A stretch of 64,000 nucleotides of DNA from Heracleum sosnowskyi (Eukaryota; Streptophyta; Magnoliopsida; Apiales; Apiaceae): the NCBI GenBank assembly GCA_030848705.1, contig CM061236.1:63879481-63943480 (forward strand). Reading direction: 5' to 3'. A program made the position numbers and the translations under genes. Under the pieces are notes generated by a model. It was not told the DNA's origin, made no database searches, and saw only the letters and a list, made by a program, of their open reading frames with translations. Shown in pieces: positions 20,166 through 32,694 of the stretch (positions are counted from its first letter, which is position 1; the number at the start of each line of letters is the position of its first letter).

Positions 20166-23100
20166 TTAATCACTAAGACTGTTTAACATACCCAATTTAC
20201 CAACTAACTTGATAAATGTGGATTCATCAACAGATTTAGTGAATATATCTGCAGTCTGTTCTTCTGTGGGTACAAAGTGTAACTCCACAGTTCCATTCAT
20301 GACATGCTCTCTGATAAAATGATACCTGATATCAATGTGCTTCGTTCTCGAGTGCTGCACAGGGTTGTTGGAGATTGCTATGGCACTTGTATTATCACAA
20401 AAAATGGGAATTTTGTCTAATGCAAAGCCATAGTCCTTTAATTGATTCCTTATCCATAAGATCTAAGCACAACAGCTTCCAGCAACAATATATTCAGCTT
20501 CTGCTGTTGAATTGGAAACTGTTTGTTGTTTCTTGCTATACCAGGAAATCAACCTACCTCCTAGGAATTGACAACTCCCAGAGGTACTCTTTCTATCCAC
20601 AACACTACCTGCATAATCAGAATCTGTATATCCAACAAGATTAAAACCAGAATCTTTAGGGTACCAGATACCTAGATTAGGTGTACCCTTAAGATATCTC
20701 AAGATTCTTTTCACAACAACGAGATGTACATCTCTAGGGTCCGCTTGGAACCTTGCACATAAGCATGTAGCATACATAATATCTGGTCTACTTGCAGTAA
20801 GATAGAGTAAGGAGCCAATCATACCTCTGTAGCTTGTAACATCTACCTTGATAGACTTGTCAGAAGCTCCAAGTTTGATTGCTGTTGAAGATGGAGTCCT
20901 TGCTGATGCTGAATCCTCCATGTGATATTTCTTGAGGAGTTCTTTGAGATACTTGGATTGACAAATAAATATACCATTTGACCTTTGACTTACTTGCAAT
21001 CCAAGAAAGAACTTCAGCTCACCCATCATACTCATTTCAAACTTACTCTGCATTAGCTTAGAAAATCTCTTACAGAGATCATCATTAGTAGACCCAAATA
21101 TGATGTCATCCACATAGATTTGGACTAATATCATATCACCTTTGTGTTTCTTTGAAAAAAGAGTTTTGTCTATGATACCTCTAACAAAACCATTTTCTAA
21201 AAGAAAACCCGAGAGAGTGTCATACCATTTTCTTGGGGCTTGTTTGAGACCATAGATAGCCTTGAAGAGAAAGTACACAAAGTCCAGCAACTCCTGATTT
21301 TCAAAGCCAGGGGGTTGTTCCACATACACTTCTTCATCCAGCTCACCATTCAGGAATGCACTCTTAACATCCATTTGATAGACTTTAAAATTTGAGTAAG
21401 CAACAAATGCTAAGAACATCCTGATAGCCTCAAGTCTAGCCACTGGTGCATAGGTTTCATCATAATCAATGCCTTCAGCTTGAGAATGCCCTTATGCAAC
21501 CAGTCTTGCCTTGTTCCTTGTAACAATGCCATCCTCATCTAGCTTGTTCCTGTATACCCATCTTGTACCAACTACTTTCTTGTTCTTTGGCCTGGGTACC
21601 AGCTTCCAGACTTGCCGTTGTTCAAACTGATTGAGTTCATCTTGCATAGCAATCACCCAATCTGGATCAGTCAGTGCTTCCTCAGTTTTCTTTGGCTCCA
21701 TTTTAGATAGAAATGCTGAATAATGACATTCATTCTGAGTTGCACTTCTAGTTTTAACTCCAACACCTGGATCACCAATGATCAGTTCAAAAGGATGAGC
21801 TCTATTCCATACAGTCTGTCTTGGAAGATTTGATCTTGATGATTCGCCTCGAAATTTACTTTGATGTTGTGAGTGACTAGATGGTCCTTCATTTGCTCCC
21901 CCTGAGTTGTTGCTTGATTGCCTTGATGATTCTTCTCCAGTGTTGGTGGTATCTCCATTGTTACCAGTGTTTCCACCATGATCATTATCATCATTGTTAT
22001 TATCATTACCAGCAATAACTTCAGGTGGGGCTGCATCATCTGATTCTGAGTCTGGCAAGTTATCAAACTTCAGCTTTTCAGATGAATCTTCTTTTTGGAT
22101 ATTAGGGAACTTAGTGTCATCAAAATTAACATTGACACTTTCCTTTACTGTGTGACTGCCAACCAAGTAGACTCTGTAAGATCTTCTGGAATAACCAACA
22201 AAAATAGCTTCTTGTGCCTTTGCATCAAACTTGCCACATTTCACATTGTCATCTATAAGCACAAAGCATTTTGCTCCAAATAAATGAAAGTACTTGACAG
22301 TTGGTTTCTTGTTGTTCAAGATCTCATAAGGAGTCTTCATTAAGTCCTTGTTGATTAAAGTTCGATTCTGAGTATAACAAGCTGTATTCGCTGCTTCAGC
22401 CCAAAAGTACGTTGGAAGTTTGGACTCACTTAACATAGTCCTAGCAGCTTCAATCAAAGTACGATTCTTTCTTTCCACTACTCCATTTTGTTGCGGAGTT
22501 CTAGGGGCAGAATATTGTCTTGTTATTCCTTTATCAGCACAAAAATCATTTAGAATGGCATTCTTGAATTCAGTACCATTATCTGACCTTATGGCTCTAA
22601 CAGGGAATCTAGAATCCAACTCAATCAACTTTATATGGTCAATCACCAGGTGTGGGGTCTCATCCTTGGAATGTAGGAATAAAACCCATGTATATTTTGA
22701 AAAGTCATCAACAATCACAAGTGCATATTGTTTCTTTGACATGGACATCACATTAACTGGACCAAACAAATCCATGTGCAATAGCTGAAGTGGTTCAGTT
22801 ATTGATGATGTGTCAGTGCCCTTGTGAGAAGCTTTCTTTGACTTTCCTTTCTGACAAGCCTCACACAGTCCTTCCTGTGTAAATTCCATCTGAGGCAAAC
22901 CTCTAACCAATTCCCTTTTGACTAAAGAGTTCATGGTTTTGAAGTTAAGGTGAGACATCTTCTTGTGCCATAGCCAACTATCATCTGATGAAGCTTTAGC
23001 ATAAAAACAATTAACTTCATCTTTGGATCCAGAGTTCAGATCAGCTATGAACAAGTCACCTTTCCTTACTCCTTGAAGAGCAGGCTTTCCATTCTTCTTG

Positions 23101-23455
23101 TGAAGGATCTGACACTTCTCTCTTTCAAAGGAAACAGCATATCCTCTGTCACAGAAATGACTGATGCTGAGAAGATTGAATTTCAGACCTTCCACAAATG
23201 AAACATCTTCAATGATAACATTTCCGTACTTCAAACAGCCATATCCTTTCGTAATACCCTTGCTGTTATCTCCAAAGGTAACTACTGGGCCAGCTTTCAC
23301 AACCACATCTGATAGCAGGGCTCTATCTCCGGTCATATGCCTTGAACAGCCACTGTCAAGAATCCACATAACACGGTTTACCTGTTTAACTCCCTGCAAT
23401 ACCAGATTGATTAGTCCTTCCTCGGAACCCACACTTGATTGGGTCCGGCATACTT
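20166..23455 (-). pseudogene. Pol of element B (two nonsense codons)
   Basis: Copia-type pol on the minus strand. The frame opens at about 23452 after a TAA and runs through protease (DSGC), integrase (WHKK zinc site, MDLFG, RSDNGTEF, GVVER), a Ser/Asn-rich linker, reverse transcriptase (YVDDII) and RNase H (AEAEYI) to the final stop at 20166. Two in-frame stops interrupt it: TAA at 21492-21494, where the sister elements have a Lys codon at the start of RT, and TAG at 20463-20465, where they have Gln in RNase H. Both lie in otherwise conserved sequence, so these are decay, not design. The domain order matches A and C. Confidence 0.88.
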
Positions 23456-25652
23456 AAAGAATTGGCCTTTGTCAGGCAAAACAACATTTTTAACTAAAAC
23501 TACTTCAACCTCTTTCACATAAGAGCATTTCCATTTATAGCCAGCCTTAACACATTTCTGAGTAGGCTTAGGGATAAATGAATCCACTCTAGTCTGAGGA
23601 GGACTAGTAGTCTTTGCTTTAACATGCTTCTTATTATTAACATGTTGACGTGGAGCAGTCTTATCACTAAATACATGCTTACTATTGAAATAAGCATACA
23701 TAACATTGAAAGAACAAGACATGCAATTAATCACACCATATGCTTTATGAGAAGAATTAACAGCAGGCATGTTATTTCTACAGTTGTTTTGATCCAACTT
23801 ATGGATATCTGATTTAGTCTTTTTAGTTGTAGCAACTTTGACTGGAATATCAGATATACACTTTTTGGACTGTTCAACTTCCAAAGCAATATCTTCTTCA
23901 CGAATCTCCCCAGCAATAATGATAGAGTATTCATTCAGAGAATCTGCCTCGGACTCCTTACAGAAGGGTGTTTCAATACCCTTAAGCACATATGGAACAC
24001 CCCTTCCTTCAGATCTGACTCTACAAGGGGAATTAATTCCAAGCAATCCAATGGCCTCATTATAATCATAACCTATACTGACATGATTACCAACAGCTTG
24101 TTTATTAAGAATCTCTTTAGCCGTCTTACAAGAGTTGTAATAGGCATTAGCTTTGGTCTTAAGCTCACTAATCTGATCTTTGAGAATGGTTTCCAGTTGT
24201 TGATACAATCTAACCCTATTCTCAAGAACTGCTACATTATTAGTAAGTTCATCTTGATTAATATGCACTAGTTTTAATTCTTTTATTTCCTTTTCAAGAT
24301 TTGTGTTTAAAAGAATTATTCTATCATTTTCAGTGCGTGCACAACTTAAAGTATCACCAAGATGACGAATCATTTCAGTATCAGTAAATGTTACCTCTGA
24401 CATGTATCTAGATGAAGTGCTTTCCTCTTTAGCCATTAAAGCAAGGTTCCCAATCTCACCTGCTTCTTCATCACTGTCAGTGTCATCCCAACTCTTTCCT
24501 TCAGCAACATAAGCTTTCCCAATCTTATTCTTCTTGCTAGAATCAAATGAGTTCCTTGTCACTTGCTTTGGCTTTTTACATTCAGTAGCAAAGTGACCCA
24601 ACTCATTGCAATTGTAGCATCTGATTGTGCTCCTTTCCACAGTTCCAGTTTTGTAGCCACCCCTTGTGCTACTTGAAGAGGAAGATCCACCTCTCTGAAA
24701 TCTGGGCCTGAACTTAAGATTGAGATTCCTCTTGAATCTAAATTTCCCAAACTTCCTGACTATCAAAGCCAAATCACCATCTTCCAGCTGATCAAGTTCC
24801 TCTAAAGAATAGAAGTCACCACCAGATTGATCAATGGATGTTAATCCATATTCAGCATCAATAACATTCATGTTAGAACTGGAAGGTTGAACAACCTTCA
24901 CTTCCAGTTTTCGTGGGACTTCAGCAGCCAGTGCAGTAGAAGTACTCACTATCCTCCCAGTTCCATATAACTCATCCTGTTGAATCTGCTCCAGCTCATA
25001 GGTCTTCAGAACACCATACAGTCTTTCCAAAGAAACCTCTGTAAGATCTCTTGCTTCTCTAATAACATATATTCTGTGCTCCAAATGACGTGGAAGTGTA
25101 AGTAGGAACTTCTTGTAAATTTCTTTGATAGTGTAGCGCTTCCCATTAAGATTCAGATCATTGATTAATTTGTTGTATCTCTCAAAAACCTCAGAGATAC
25201 CTTCACCAGGGTTTGATCTGAAATGCTCATATTGAGAGGTGAGAATTTCCAGCTTATTCTCTCTAACTTCCTCTGTCCACTCATTGATTATTTCTATGGT
25301 TTCCCAAATGTGTTTGGCAGTTTCACAGTTTAGGACATGATTTATGCATGACAGGATCAAGACACTCAATTAGGATCAACTGTAAACAGGAATCCAAGGT
25401 AACATCCTCTTTCTCATCAGGAGTGTAATCCTTGGGATCTTTAGGGATCATCCTAGCAGCCCTAGTAACAACATTGTTCTCAATCACTTCTCCCTCAATA
25501 ATCATAGGGACTTTGGGACCACTCTTCAGCACACCAATGTATTTAGGATTTGCAACCTTTAGAAATAAGAGCATTTTCTTCTTCCACATAGGATAATGCT
25601 CCTTGCTGAACATTGAGATTTTGACAGTACCAACTTTCTGTGTAGTAGACAT
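23411..25652 (-). pseudogene. Gag of element B (frameshifted)
   Basis: The ATG is at 25652-25650. The frame opens with the copia gag domain (HYPMWKKKM) and is lost about 100 codons in, near 25330-25350; the continuation lies in another phase and runs to TAA at 23411-23413. One knuckle of the form CX2CX4HX4C (CYNCNELGHFATEC) is present, then a Ser/Asp region and a coiled-coil-like part. A one-base indel explains the break. The end of gag overlaps the opening of the pol frame by about 40 bases, unlike in A and C. Confidence 0.85.
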
Positions 25653-25737
25653 CTTTTGAGATTTTTAGAATAATAAAAATTTCAGAGTTAAAAAAAATCT
25701 CAAACAATTGGATCTTTGATTTGTATATCAATCAAAA

Positions 25738-25750
25738 GGCTCTGATGCCA
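25738..25750 (-). other. Primer binding site of element B
   Basis: On the minus strand TGGCATCAGAGCC follows the 5' LTR by two bases. It is one base different from that of element A. Confidence 0.85.
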
Positions 25751-25752
25751 AT

Positions 25753-27107
25753 TGTTAGGTCCTGATATGTTTGTAGAAGGGGGGTTGAATACAAACAGTG
25801 TCGTTTAATCGAATTTGTATTGTTGAATTTAACAATTACAATACCAAATTTAATGCGGAATAAAATGAAACAAGATTCAAGTTAAATAAAACTCTATTGA
25901 ACTTGAAGGGTGTTACAAATCAGTGTACAGATTACAAGGTTCTTGTTAAAACAAATCTAGAATAAATTCGACAAGAATTTATCTATATTTGTAATAAAAG
26001 GATCGAATACTAAAAAGTAGTTCGATAGTAATTCTAGGGATTATGATCCGCTAGATTGTCAAAGCAGTACAAGTAATTGAATTCTAGTTGATTGGATATA
26101 ACTTTGATTGCTAGAATTTATTACAAGAAATGTATTGAATGCTTCTGGTTGGCTCGATTTAAATGGCAGAAGTAAAGAGATGATACTTTGTTTTTGCTTC
26201 TGTCTTGAATTGTAATGTGTATTCTGTTTGATCAATGCACTTGTTAATTAAACAAGTCAACAGATCAAATGCACGCGCCAAAACCACTGCAATTTGATTT
26301 ACACTAATAGTACTATCCAATTAAACCTGGTAGTACTATCGGTAGGACTATCAGTTTGAACTGGTAGTACTATCGGTAGTACTAACACAGATAGTACTAC
26401 TAGTATAAATAGAATTAGGTATAAAACTGATTTAATGCATTCTACTATTAATTGATTTAATAAATGAATTAATTCTTTCAGAATTAATTCAATGATTAAA
26501 TAAATTAAATAAATGACTCAAATAATTTCATAAATAAATTAATTCTGGAGAATTAATTTATATATTAAATTACTTAAGATCTAGATTGATTAATTTAATA
26601 TATGAATTAATTCTGAAAGAATTAATTCCTAGATTAAATTAATTAACTTATAGAATAATATTAAAAGAGAATTAAACTAATTCTTAGAACCACTAAAATT
26701 GATGACGAACTTCCACTGACTGACGTTGACACTCCATGTACTGTCTGGTTCACGAGCGACAAACTTTAATGGTTGTTCTTCAATCTTGACTTTAAGCTGT
26801 GATTCTTTACTCCTTCTATTTAAACAAGGACTGTAACCTGTAAGTTTTCCCGTCACACTTCTGAAATCTCTGTCACTTTAAATAGATCCACTTTCTTGAA
26901 TACTTCACTGAGGCTTGATCAAATAAATGAACTTCTTCCGGTGTAGAATAACTTCAAGTCTGTAGATGACTTTAATCTTCATTCTTTGACAGATATAATC
27001 TTCTGAGATCTCTGTGACATCTGTATTTATTATTTACTTATTACATCTTGGTTTATGTTGAGTAGAATCCTCTGTGTTTACAAATAGGCCTAGACATATG
27101 CCTTTCA
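25753..27107 (-). repeat. LTR of element B (5' LTR in element orientation)
   Basis: 1355 bp, about 11 differences from 901-2255 by eye, followed by the target duplication caaaa at 27108-27112. TAGTACTA words at about 26302-26402. Confidence 0.95.
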
Positions 27108-27112
27108 CAAAA

Positions 27113-30058
27113 TAACATAAAATGCGATATTAGAATTTGTTTGAAATGTACCATCACTTTTTAAATTAATAAGAATATGGAACGTCCTAACCCATTTTAG
27201 AATTATACGTCTTCTTAACTCCATCATCATTGACGTGGATATGTGTTTATTTGTTCCCGATTTTGACTCTAGATTATCACAATAAAATTATCATTATTAG
27301 CTAAATCATGCACCTGCTTCAAGATAAACCAAATGGTTGAGTTATTAAAATGAGAAAGACAAATTTGATGTTGGACAAATATCACAATTAATTATTTGAA
27401 TTGAAAATTTTATGTTCACCACGTCATAATTTACATTGTATGAGGTGATTTTTAATTCATGTGAGGGCGTTCAAACTCTAGAATTTGAACCATTTTTACC
27501 ACATTCGAGGAGAAGTATATTGCATTGATATGTACTAACTTTCAATCACTTCAAAGATATAGTGAATGTCTGAATTTTTCCTTTAATGATTTTCAATTTT
27601 CCAGGATGTTGGTTTTCATTTGCTTCTTATGATGAAGGTTTCAAATTCATTAGAATAAATTTTAAACTTACATTAATATGCTATACTTTTAGAATTTTGT
27701 ATTTAGTACGTCATTACCTTTGACCACAAAGGTTCTCGTCAAAATTTGATGATATTGACCGCACCACTTCACAATCTTTGAAGTACTTAACTTCAATTAA
27801 TAATATAGATGTGTACATTAAATCTAAAATAATTATATATAATTATGGTAAAGAGGATAAGAAGAAATTGTTTTCGAAGAATTTGATTTATTAAACATGA
27901 TGCCTCATATTCGGGTTTGAGATGATTTTATCACATTTGCATTTATATGTATAGTTAATGATACAGAGTTCCCCGGATTATATCTCCAACACTCCAAACT
28001 CATAAATGATATATCACCTCCATCTGCATTAAGATTTTAAAAGTTTAATAATGAAGAATTGATGAGTCTAATGACTACACCGAATTGATAACGAAATAAA
28101 GAAAAAGTAACGTACCAGATTACTATCTGAACTTTAGAGATCCATAATATGCTTATATACAATATATTATCAAGTAAATGTGAAGATATATGTCTTATTT
28201 TATTATAAATTAAAAGTATTTAAAGAGATTATATATTCGTTCACGTACAATGTTTAAAAGTTACTTGTGAATCAAAATAATTTAAAATTTTATGTTACTA
28301 ATTCAAATTTATATTGATAATATTATTTTAAAACAACCTGAAAAACAGTTTAGTTGATCCCACATGTAATTTGTGTAAGATGGGTTATTATTTGTACATC
28401 GGTAAATTGAATTTTTGATACTTCGTCAACATATTTTGTACTTAAATTAATTTCTTTTACTTTTAAATTTTATTTTGTTTAAATTCAAAATAATTATACT
28501 TACGAAGATGATGTGTTCTTTTAAGTATGACTTTAAAAATTACATGTGAATTAAAATAATTCAAAATTTTAAAATTTAATTAAATCTACATAGTCTATTA
28601 TTTTAAATCGGCATAAAAGACTGCTTAGCTACTAATCAAATGAGATAGATTTAAAATAGTTATATATTGATAAATTGAGGTAGATATTGTATTAAAATGA
28701 TTTTTTCACTTTTAAAATATTAACATTTATTTAAAGCATACAATAATGTAACTATTAATCTATATAATTAATGTAGTATGCATGTAAATAAATGAATAAC
28801 AAACATTTATTAAAATTATGTATTATAAATTTTATACTTGAAATTGAATTATTAATTTCGTATTTAATGTAAAATAGCAATCAAATTTTTTGATGAATAA
28901 ATATTTATGAAATTTTAATTATAAATATGATAATATAATTGTGAATAATTTTAAATAAAAAGTGATTTATTAACAATTATTGTTTTGTGACTAAAACAAA
29001 TATGTAACACATGGATATTTTAAATCAAGTGATTACTGGATTTAATTTTGAATTGTCAACTAATCATGATTATTAAAAGATGATGAGAATGATAAATAAG
29101 AAAAACTAATATGTAATATGTTTGGTCTAAAATTTATGAGTGTTTTTTATTGGTGTTAAAATAATTAATACTTTCAGATTCGTGAAGTATATATCATCTA
29201 GACTCAAGCATTACAATAAAGGATTACAATAATTTTTACACAAAAGATCCACAAAATAAAATCAACTGTTTCAAGTATCTATTAATGTATTAAGTAACAT
29301 TGTCTTTAATGTTTTTAACATAATCCGTTAACATCAAATTTTCTAATTACAATAAATAATATATTGTATAATTAGCCTCACATCTATGTAAAAATCTGAA
29401 ATTACGACCTTTAACAATTAAATAAACAAAGCATAAATTATAGATTAAAGTAAAAGTTATACATTTACTCAAAATATTTCATCATTAAGTGTTATATCAT
29501 ATAGTGGTATTAGAAATTCATCTATAAATAGATGATTATTTATTAAATGCATAGTTCAACAAATGATCGTAATCTCGAAGTATATAAAAATAATAAAAAA
29601 TAATATTATAATTAAAAATAAAATAATTTTAATTGATAACCAAATTCTCGAAATAGAAAAATATAATAGTGAATGGATTTAAATTTTTTAATATAATGAA
29701 TTAACATAGGATTTTGTTTTTGACTTTAAAGTAAATAACAGATAACTACCCTCACATCTCTGTGTAAAAACCTTAAATTACGACCTTTAACAATTAAACA
29801 ATCAAAAATATAAATTATTGATTAAAGTCATAAAAACTATATATATACTCGTAGTGCTTCCTCACTAAGTGTGTTGGGTCACAGGGTGGTATTAGAAGTT
29901 TATCCGTAAAATAGACGAATATATATTAAATAGATAATACAATTAACGATCAAAATCTCGAAGTATATAATTATCATAAAGGATTTAAATTCGAATAAAA
30001 AATTAAATAATTTTAATTGATAATCAAATTCTTGAAATATATAAATATTATAGTCAAT
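27113..30058. other. AT-rich intergenic DNA between elements B and C
   Basis: No open reading frame of note. Two sets of old direct repeats are listed separately (about 28249-28660 and 29376-30063). Otherwise I see nothing. Confidence 0.65.
28249..28660. repeat. Diverged direct repeat, period about 280 bp
   Basis: A block with TTAAAAGTTACTTGTGAATC near 28251 recurs in diverged form near 28531 (TTAAAAATTACATGTGAATT), each followed by an AAAATAATT..AAAATTTTA stretch. Only two copies are seen. Origin unknown. Confidence 0.45.
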
Positions 30059-30063
30059 AGATT
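29376..30063. repeat. Diverged tandem repeat, period about 373 bp, cut by element C
   Basis: Unit one begins with CCTCACATCTATGT at 29376 and unit two with CCTCACATCTCTGT at 29749. Both contain TACGACCTTTAACAATTAAA, a GGTATTAGAA block and an ATCTCGAAGTATATAA block. Element C is inserted in the second unit, whose sequence goes on at 42030. It does not resemble a coding sequence. Confidence 0.6.
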
Positions 30064-30549
30064 TGTTAGGCTCAAGACATGTCTGAATACCACTATTAAC
30101 AAGCCTACACCATGTGACTATGTCACATTACATGACCTAGTGATTTCTATCACTGGGATATAGTATAGGTCTCTAAATGTACTTGTCTTGTTCTCATGAA
30201 CATTTGCTTGATCATGTATGCTCAAATTTATAATGAGCTTAGTAAAGTTTCTTGCATCTAGATTGTATATAGGCCATTGAATAATTATCCTGGTAGAAGT
30301 TCAGAAGTGTTCATGCAGCAGGATAGAGTTGAATAAGGCTATGAAGAAATAAGTTGCAGGAATTTGTCTAAGGCATTATATAGCAAAGTCAAAAGAAAGC
30401 TATGTCGTGAAGTCACCAATATCCATGTCGTGAAGTACTATATCGCATAGTCCATTTTGTATTATGTCGAGAAGTCCTCAAGACACATGTCGTGAAGTGT
30501 TGAAGTCAGCAAAGTCAAAAGAGCCTAGATCGTGAAGTCCTCAGAAGCC

Positions 30550-30649
30550 CTATGTCGCATAGTCATCAAATGACCTATGTCGCATAGTCATCAAATGACC
30601 TATGTCGCATAGTCATCAAATGACCTATGTCGCATAGTCATCAAATGAC
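30550..30649 (+). repeat. Four perfect 25-bp tandem units in the C LTR
   Basis: Each unit holds CTATGTCGCATAGTC followed by ATCAAATGAC; a fifth degenerate unit follows. The same four units are at 41234-41333 in the other LTR. Confidence 0.9.
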
Positions 30650-31017
30650 CTATGTCGCAAAGTCTTCAAAGGCTATATCGCGTAGTCCTCACAAGGGAGA
30701 TCGCGAAGTCAGGGATAAAGTGGAGTTCACGATATCAACACTTAGCCGTTTATAACAAGACAAATCAAGGTACAGAACCAAGAATCAAAGGAGACAAATA
30801 CTGAAGCATTTGTTCTGGCAAGGTGGTCCAAAGAACAGATGGCAAATCTACAGCTAAACTTGGAGAGAAAGATAAGAGACAAGCAGCTACAGAAACGGGA
30901 AAGACTCCGAAAAGCAGGTGGTCCTTCCTGACACAGTGAACTTCTTATGGCAGGACAAGTTGGACCTTCAGAAGGGGTAGCTGTGTAATATTGTGTGTGC
31001 CTAGTTTGTATAGGTGA

Positions 31018-31028
31018 ATATATATATA
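31018..31028 (+). promoter_or_regulatory. TATA box of the element C LTR promoter
   Basis: A TATATATATA run about 300 bases after the motif array and 310 before the LTR end. Likely the pol II promoter of the element RNA. Confidence 0.55.
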
Positions 31029-31342
31029 GTGCACACACAACTGTAAGAAGTGAGAGAGATACACATAGTAATTTGCTAAGCTCTTTTCTCTGTAAGCAAG
31101 CAAGTTCAGACTGTTCTTGTTTAGAAGCCAGAAATTCGATTGTGAATTTCCTGGAAAGCTGTAGTATTTAATTTGCTTATACAAAGTAGATTAAAGTGAT
31201 TGAGTGTGTTATTTACTTTCTGCATATTACATATCATAATCACATACAGTTGTTTACTTAGGTTTCAAGAATCGAAAAATATATCAAACTATCCATTCAC
31301 CCCCCCTCTGTCTAGTTTCTAGTAGTATTCATTTCTAACAAG

Positions 31343-31354
31343 TGGTACCAAAGC
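31343..31354 (+). other. Primer binding site of element C (variant)
   Basis: TGGTACCAAAGC, two mismatches from the usual TGGTATCAGAGC seen in element A, in the right place two bases after the LTR. Confidence 0.7.
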
Positions 31355-31390
31355 GAAGGCTGTTAACGTACAAACAGGAAAAGATCAAGA

Positions 31391-32683
31391 ATGAGTTCAC
31401 AGAAACAACAGGGCAAAGCTTTTATTGCTGAGGGAAAATGCTGGGATGACTCTGATGAAGAAGAAGAACAAGAGTACTCAATCTATGCCTTGATGGCATT
31501 TTCTGATGATGGTGATTCAAGTCAGGTACCCATTCTTACTTCTCTTGATATGACTCCCATTCAATATAAGCAAACTGTTGAAGATATGAGCACTGAGATG
31601 TTTAATATTCATACTAGCATGTTAGTAGCTAATGAAGAAATTGATAGACTAACTTCTAAGAATGTTGAGCTTACAGAAAAGAATGAGAAACTTGAGTTAA
31701 TGGTTGTGAACCTGGATGGTTTGAAAAAGGAGGTTGAGTATCTTAAAAACAAAGTGATTTGTGCTGAGCAGATAGAGAAAGCCCTTAGAGAACAAATTGC
31801 TGAAACTGAACTGAAACTAAGAAGCTTCAAAAACTCCTCTGAACTTATTCAAACCTACCACAAGGAACACACTGAAGACTGCAAGGTTGGAGTTGGTTTT
31901 GACTATGATAATGACAAAGGAAGGAAGAAGGTCAAGGGCAAAGGAAAGGAAACTTTTACAAACAAAAATGCCCCAACCATTCTGTCAAGTGTTGAACAGC
32001 CCATCTTCAGAAAGAGTGCTGTTGAGTTTGATGAGGAACTACTGATCATCAAGCAACAACTACTTGAAGAAGATGAGGCTGCTAAGAACACTTCTTCCTT
32101 TCCTGAACTTGTCAATCAGAAAGAGACCAAAGACAATCTTGTCAAGAGTCCTAAAGCAAAGAAAGAAGTTGTTAAGAAAAGGAAACAAAACAGAAATGGT
32201 AAAGTTGGTGTTAACAAAGGAAACAACTATGCTTATGTGCCAAATGCTCCCAGGAAACAATGTCAAAAATGCCTATCTGTTAATCATTTGACTCATAAGT
32301 GTAGTAAGCCTGAAATTGTTGAAGTTGACAACCTAAGTAACCTTTCTGCTAGCATAAATTCTAGTCATGATTCTTTCTGTGGTAAGTCAAACTGCATGAC
32401 ATGCTATGTGACTGTGATTGCTAACTGTTTATCTCTTAAACATAAACTTGATTCTGCACAATCTGGTGAATCACACACACACATACATTCTCATAGGACA
32501 GGGTCCCCAATCAGGGTTGAGAGGGTGAAAACTTCATGTGAGCCTAAGAGTGTAAACTCCAAAGCCACAGAAAAAGTGAAGTCTCCTACTATGAGAAATG
32601 CAATTTATGACAGAAGAATTATTAATCAAAATGTTTCTAAATCAACTGGACCCTACCAAGTGTGGGTACCAAAAACAACTTAG
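31391..32683 (+). CDS. Truncated gag of element C
   Basis: 430 aa from an ATG only 50 bases after the LTR. It begins just before the segment GKAFIAEGKCWDDSDEE, which in A and B comes after the first zinc knuckle. The capsid-type N-terminal domain and that knuckle are therefore absent; about 1.1 kb seems to have been lost. It keeps a coiled-coil-like Glu/Lys region (about 75-145) and one knuckle, C291-C294-H299-C304. It ends with the QVWVPK sequence typical of these gags and TAG at 32681-32683. It probably cannot form particles alone. Confidence 0.88.
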   Translation: MSSQKQQGKAFIAEGKCWDDSDEEEEQEYSIYALMAFSDDGDSSQVPILTSLDMTPIQYKQTVEDMSTEMFNIHTSMLVANEEIDRLTSKNVELTEKNEKLELMVVNLDGLKKEVEYLKNKVICAEQIEKALREQIAETELKLRSFKNSSELIQTYHKEHTEDCKVGVGFDYDNDKGRKKVKGKGKETFTNKNAPTILSSVEQPIFRKSAVEFDEELLIIKQQLLEEDEAAKNTSSFPELVNQKETKDNLVKSPKAKKEVVKKRKQNRNGKVGVNKGNNYAYVPNAPRKQCQKCLSVNHLTHKCSKPEIVEVDNLSNLSASINSSHDSFCGKSNCMTCYVTVIANCLSLKHKLDSAQSGESHTHIHSHRTGSPIRVERVKTSCEPKSVNSKATEKVKSPTMRNAIYDRRIINQNVSKSTGPYQVWVPKTT

Positions 32684-32694
32684 TCATTTTGTGA

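Larger units (their letters stand above)
901..27107 (-). mobile_element. Element B: Sirevirus-type Ty1/copia retrotransposon, interrupted by element A
   Basis: A complete copia-superfamily LTR element reads on the minus strand: 5' LTR at 25753-27107, primer site, gag, pol, spacer, ORF3, polypurine tract, 3' LTR at 901-2255. Order protease-integrase-RT-RNase H plus a long ORF after pol is the Sirevirus layout. Without nested element A and its duplicated 5 bp it measures about 13.4 kb. Its LTRs differ at about 11 of 1355 positions, counted by eye. It is no longer autonomous: gag carries a frameshift, pol two in-frame stops, and ORF3 three in-frame stops plus the insertion of A. Confidence 0.95.
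30064..31340 (+). repeat. 5' LTR of element C
   Basis: TG..CA ends, 1277 bp. 30402-30715 hold more than ten variants of TATGTCGCATAGTC / TCGTGAAGTC, including four perfect 25-bp tandem units at 30550-30649. A TATA-rich stretch is at 31018-31028. Confidence 0.95.

Noticed and set aside
30550..30649. Regular 25-bp repeats that might suggest a CRISPR array
   Set aside because: The units are directly tandem with no spacers, lie in an LTR of a plant retrotransposon and occur identically in both LTRs.
30742..31184. Minus-strand open frames in the C LTR, repeated at 41426-41868
   Set aside because: They are two copies of the same LTR DNA, without domain pattern, and overlap the promoter region; chance frames.
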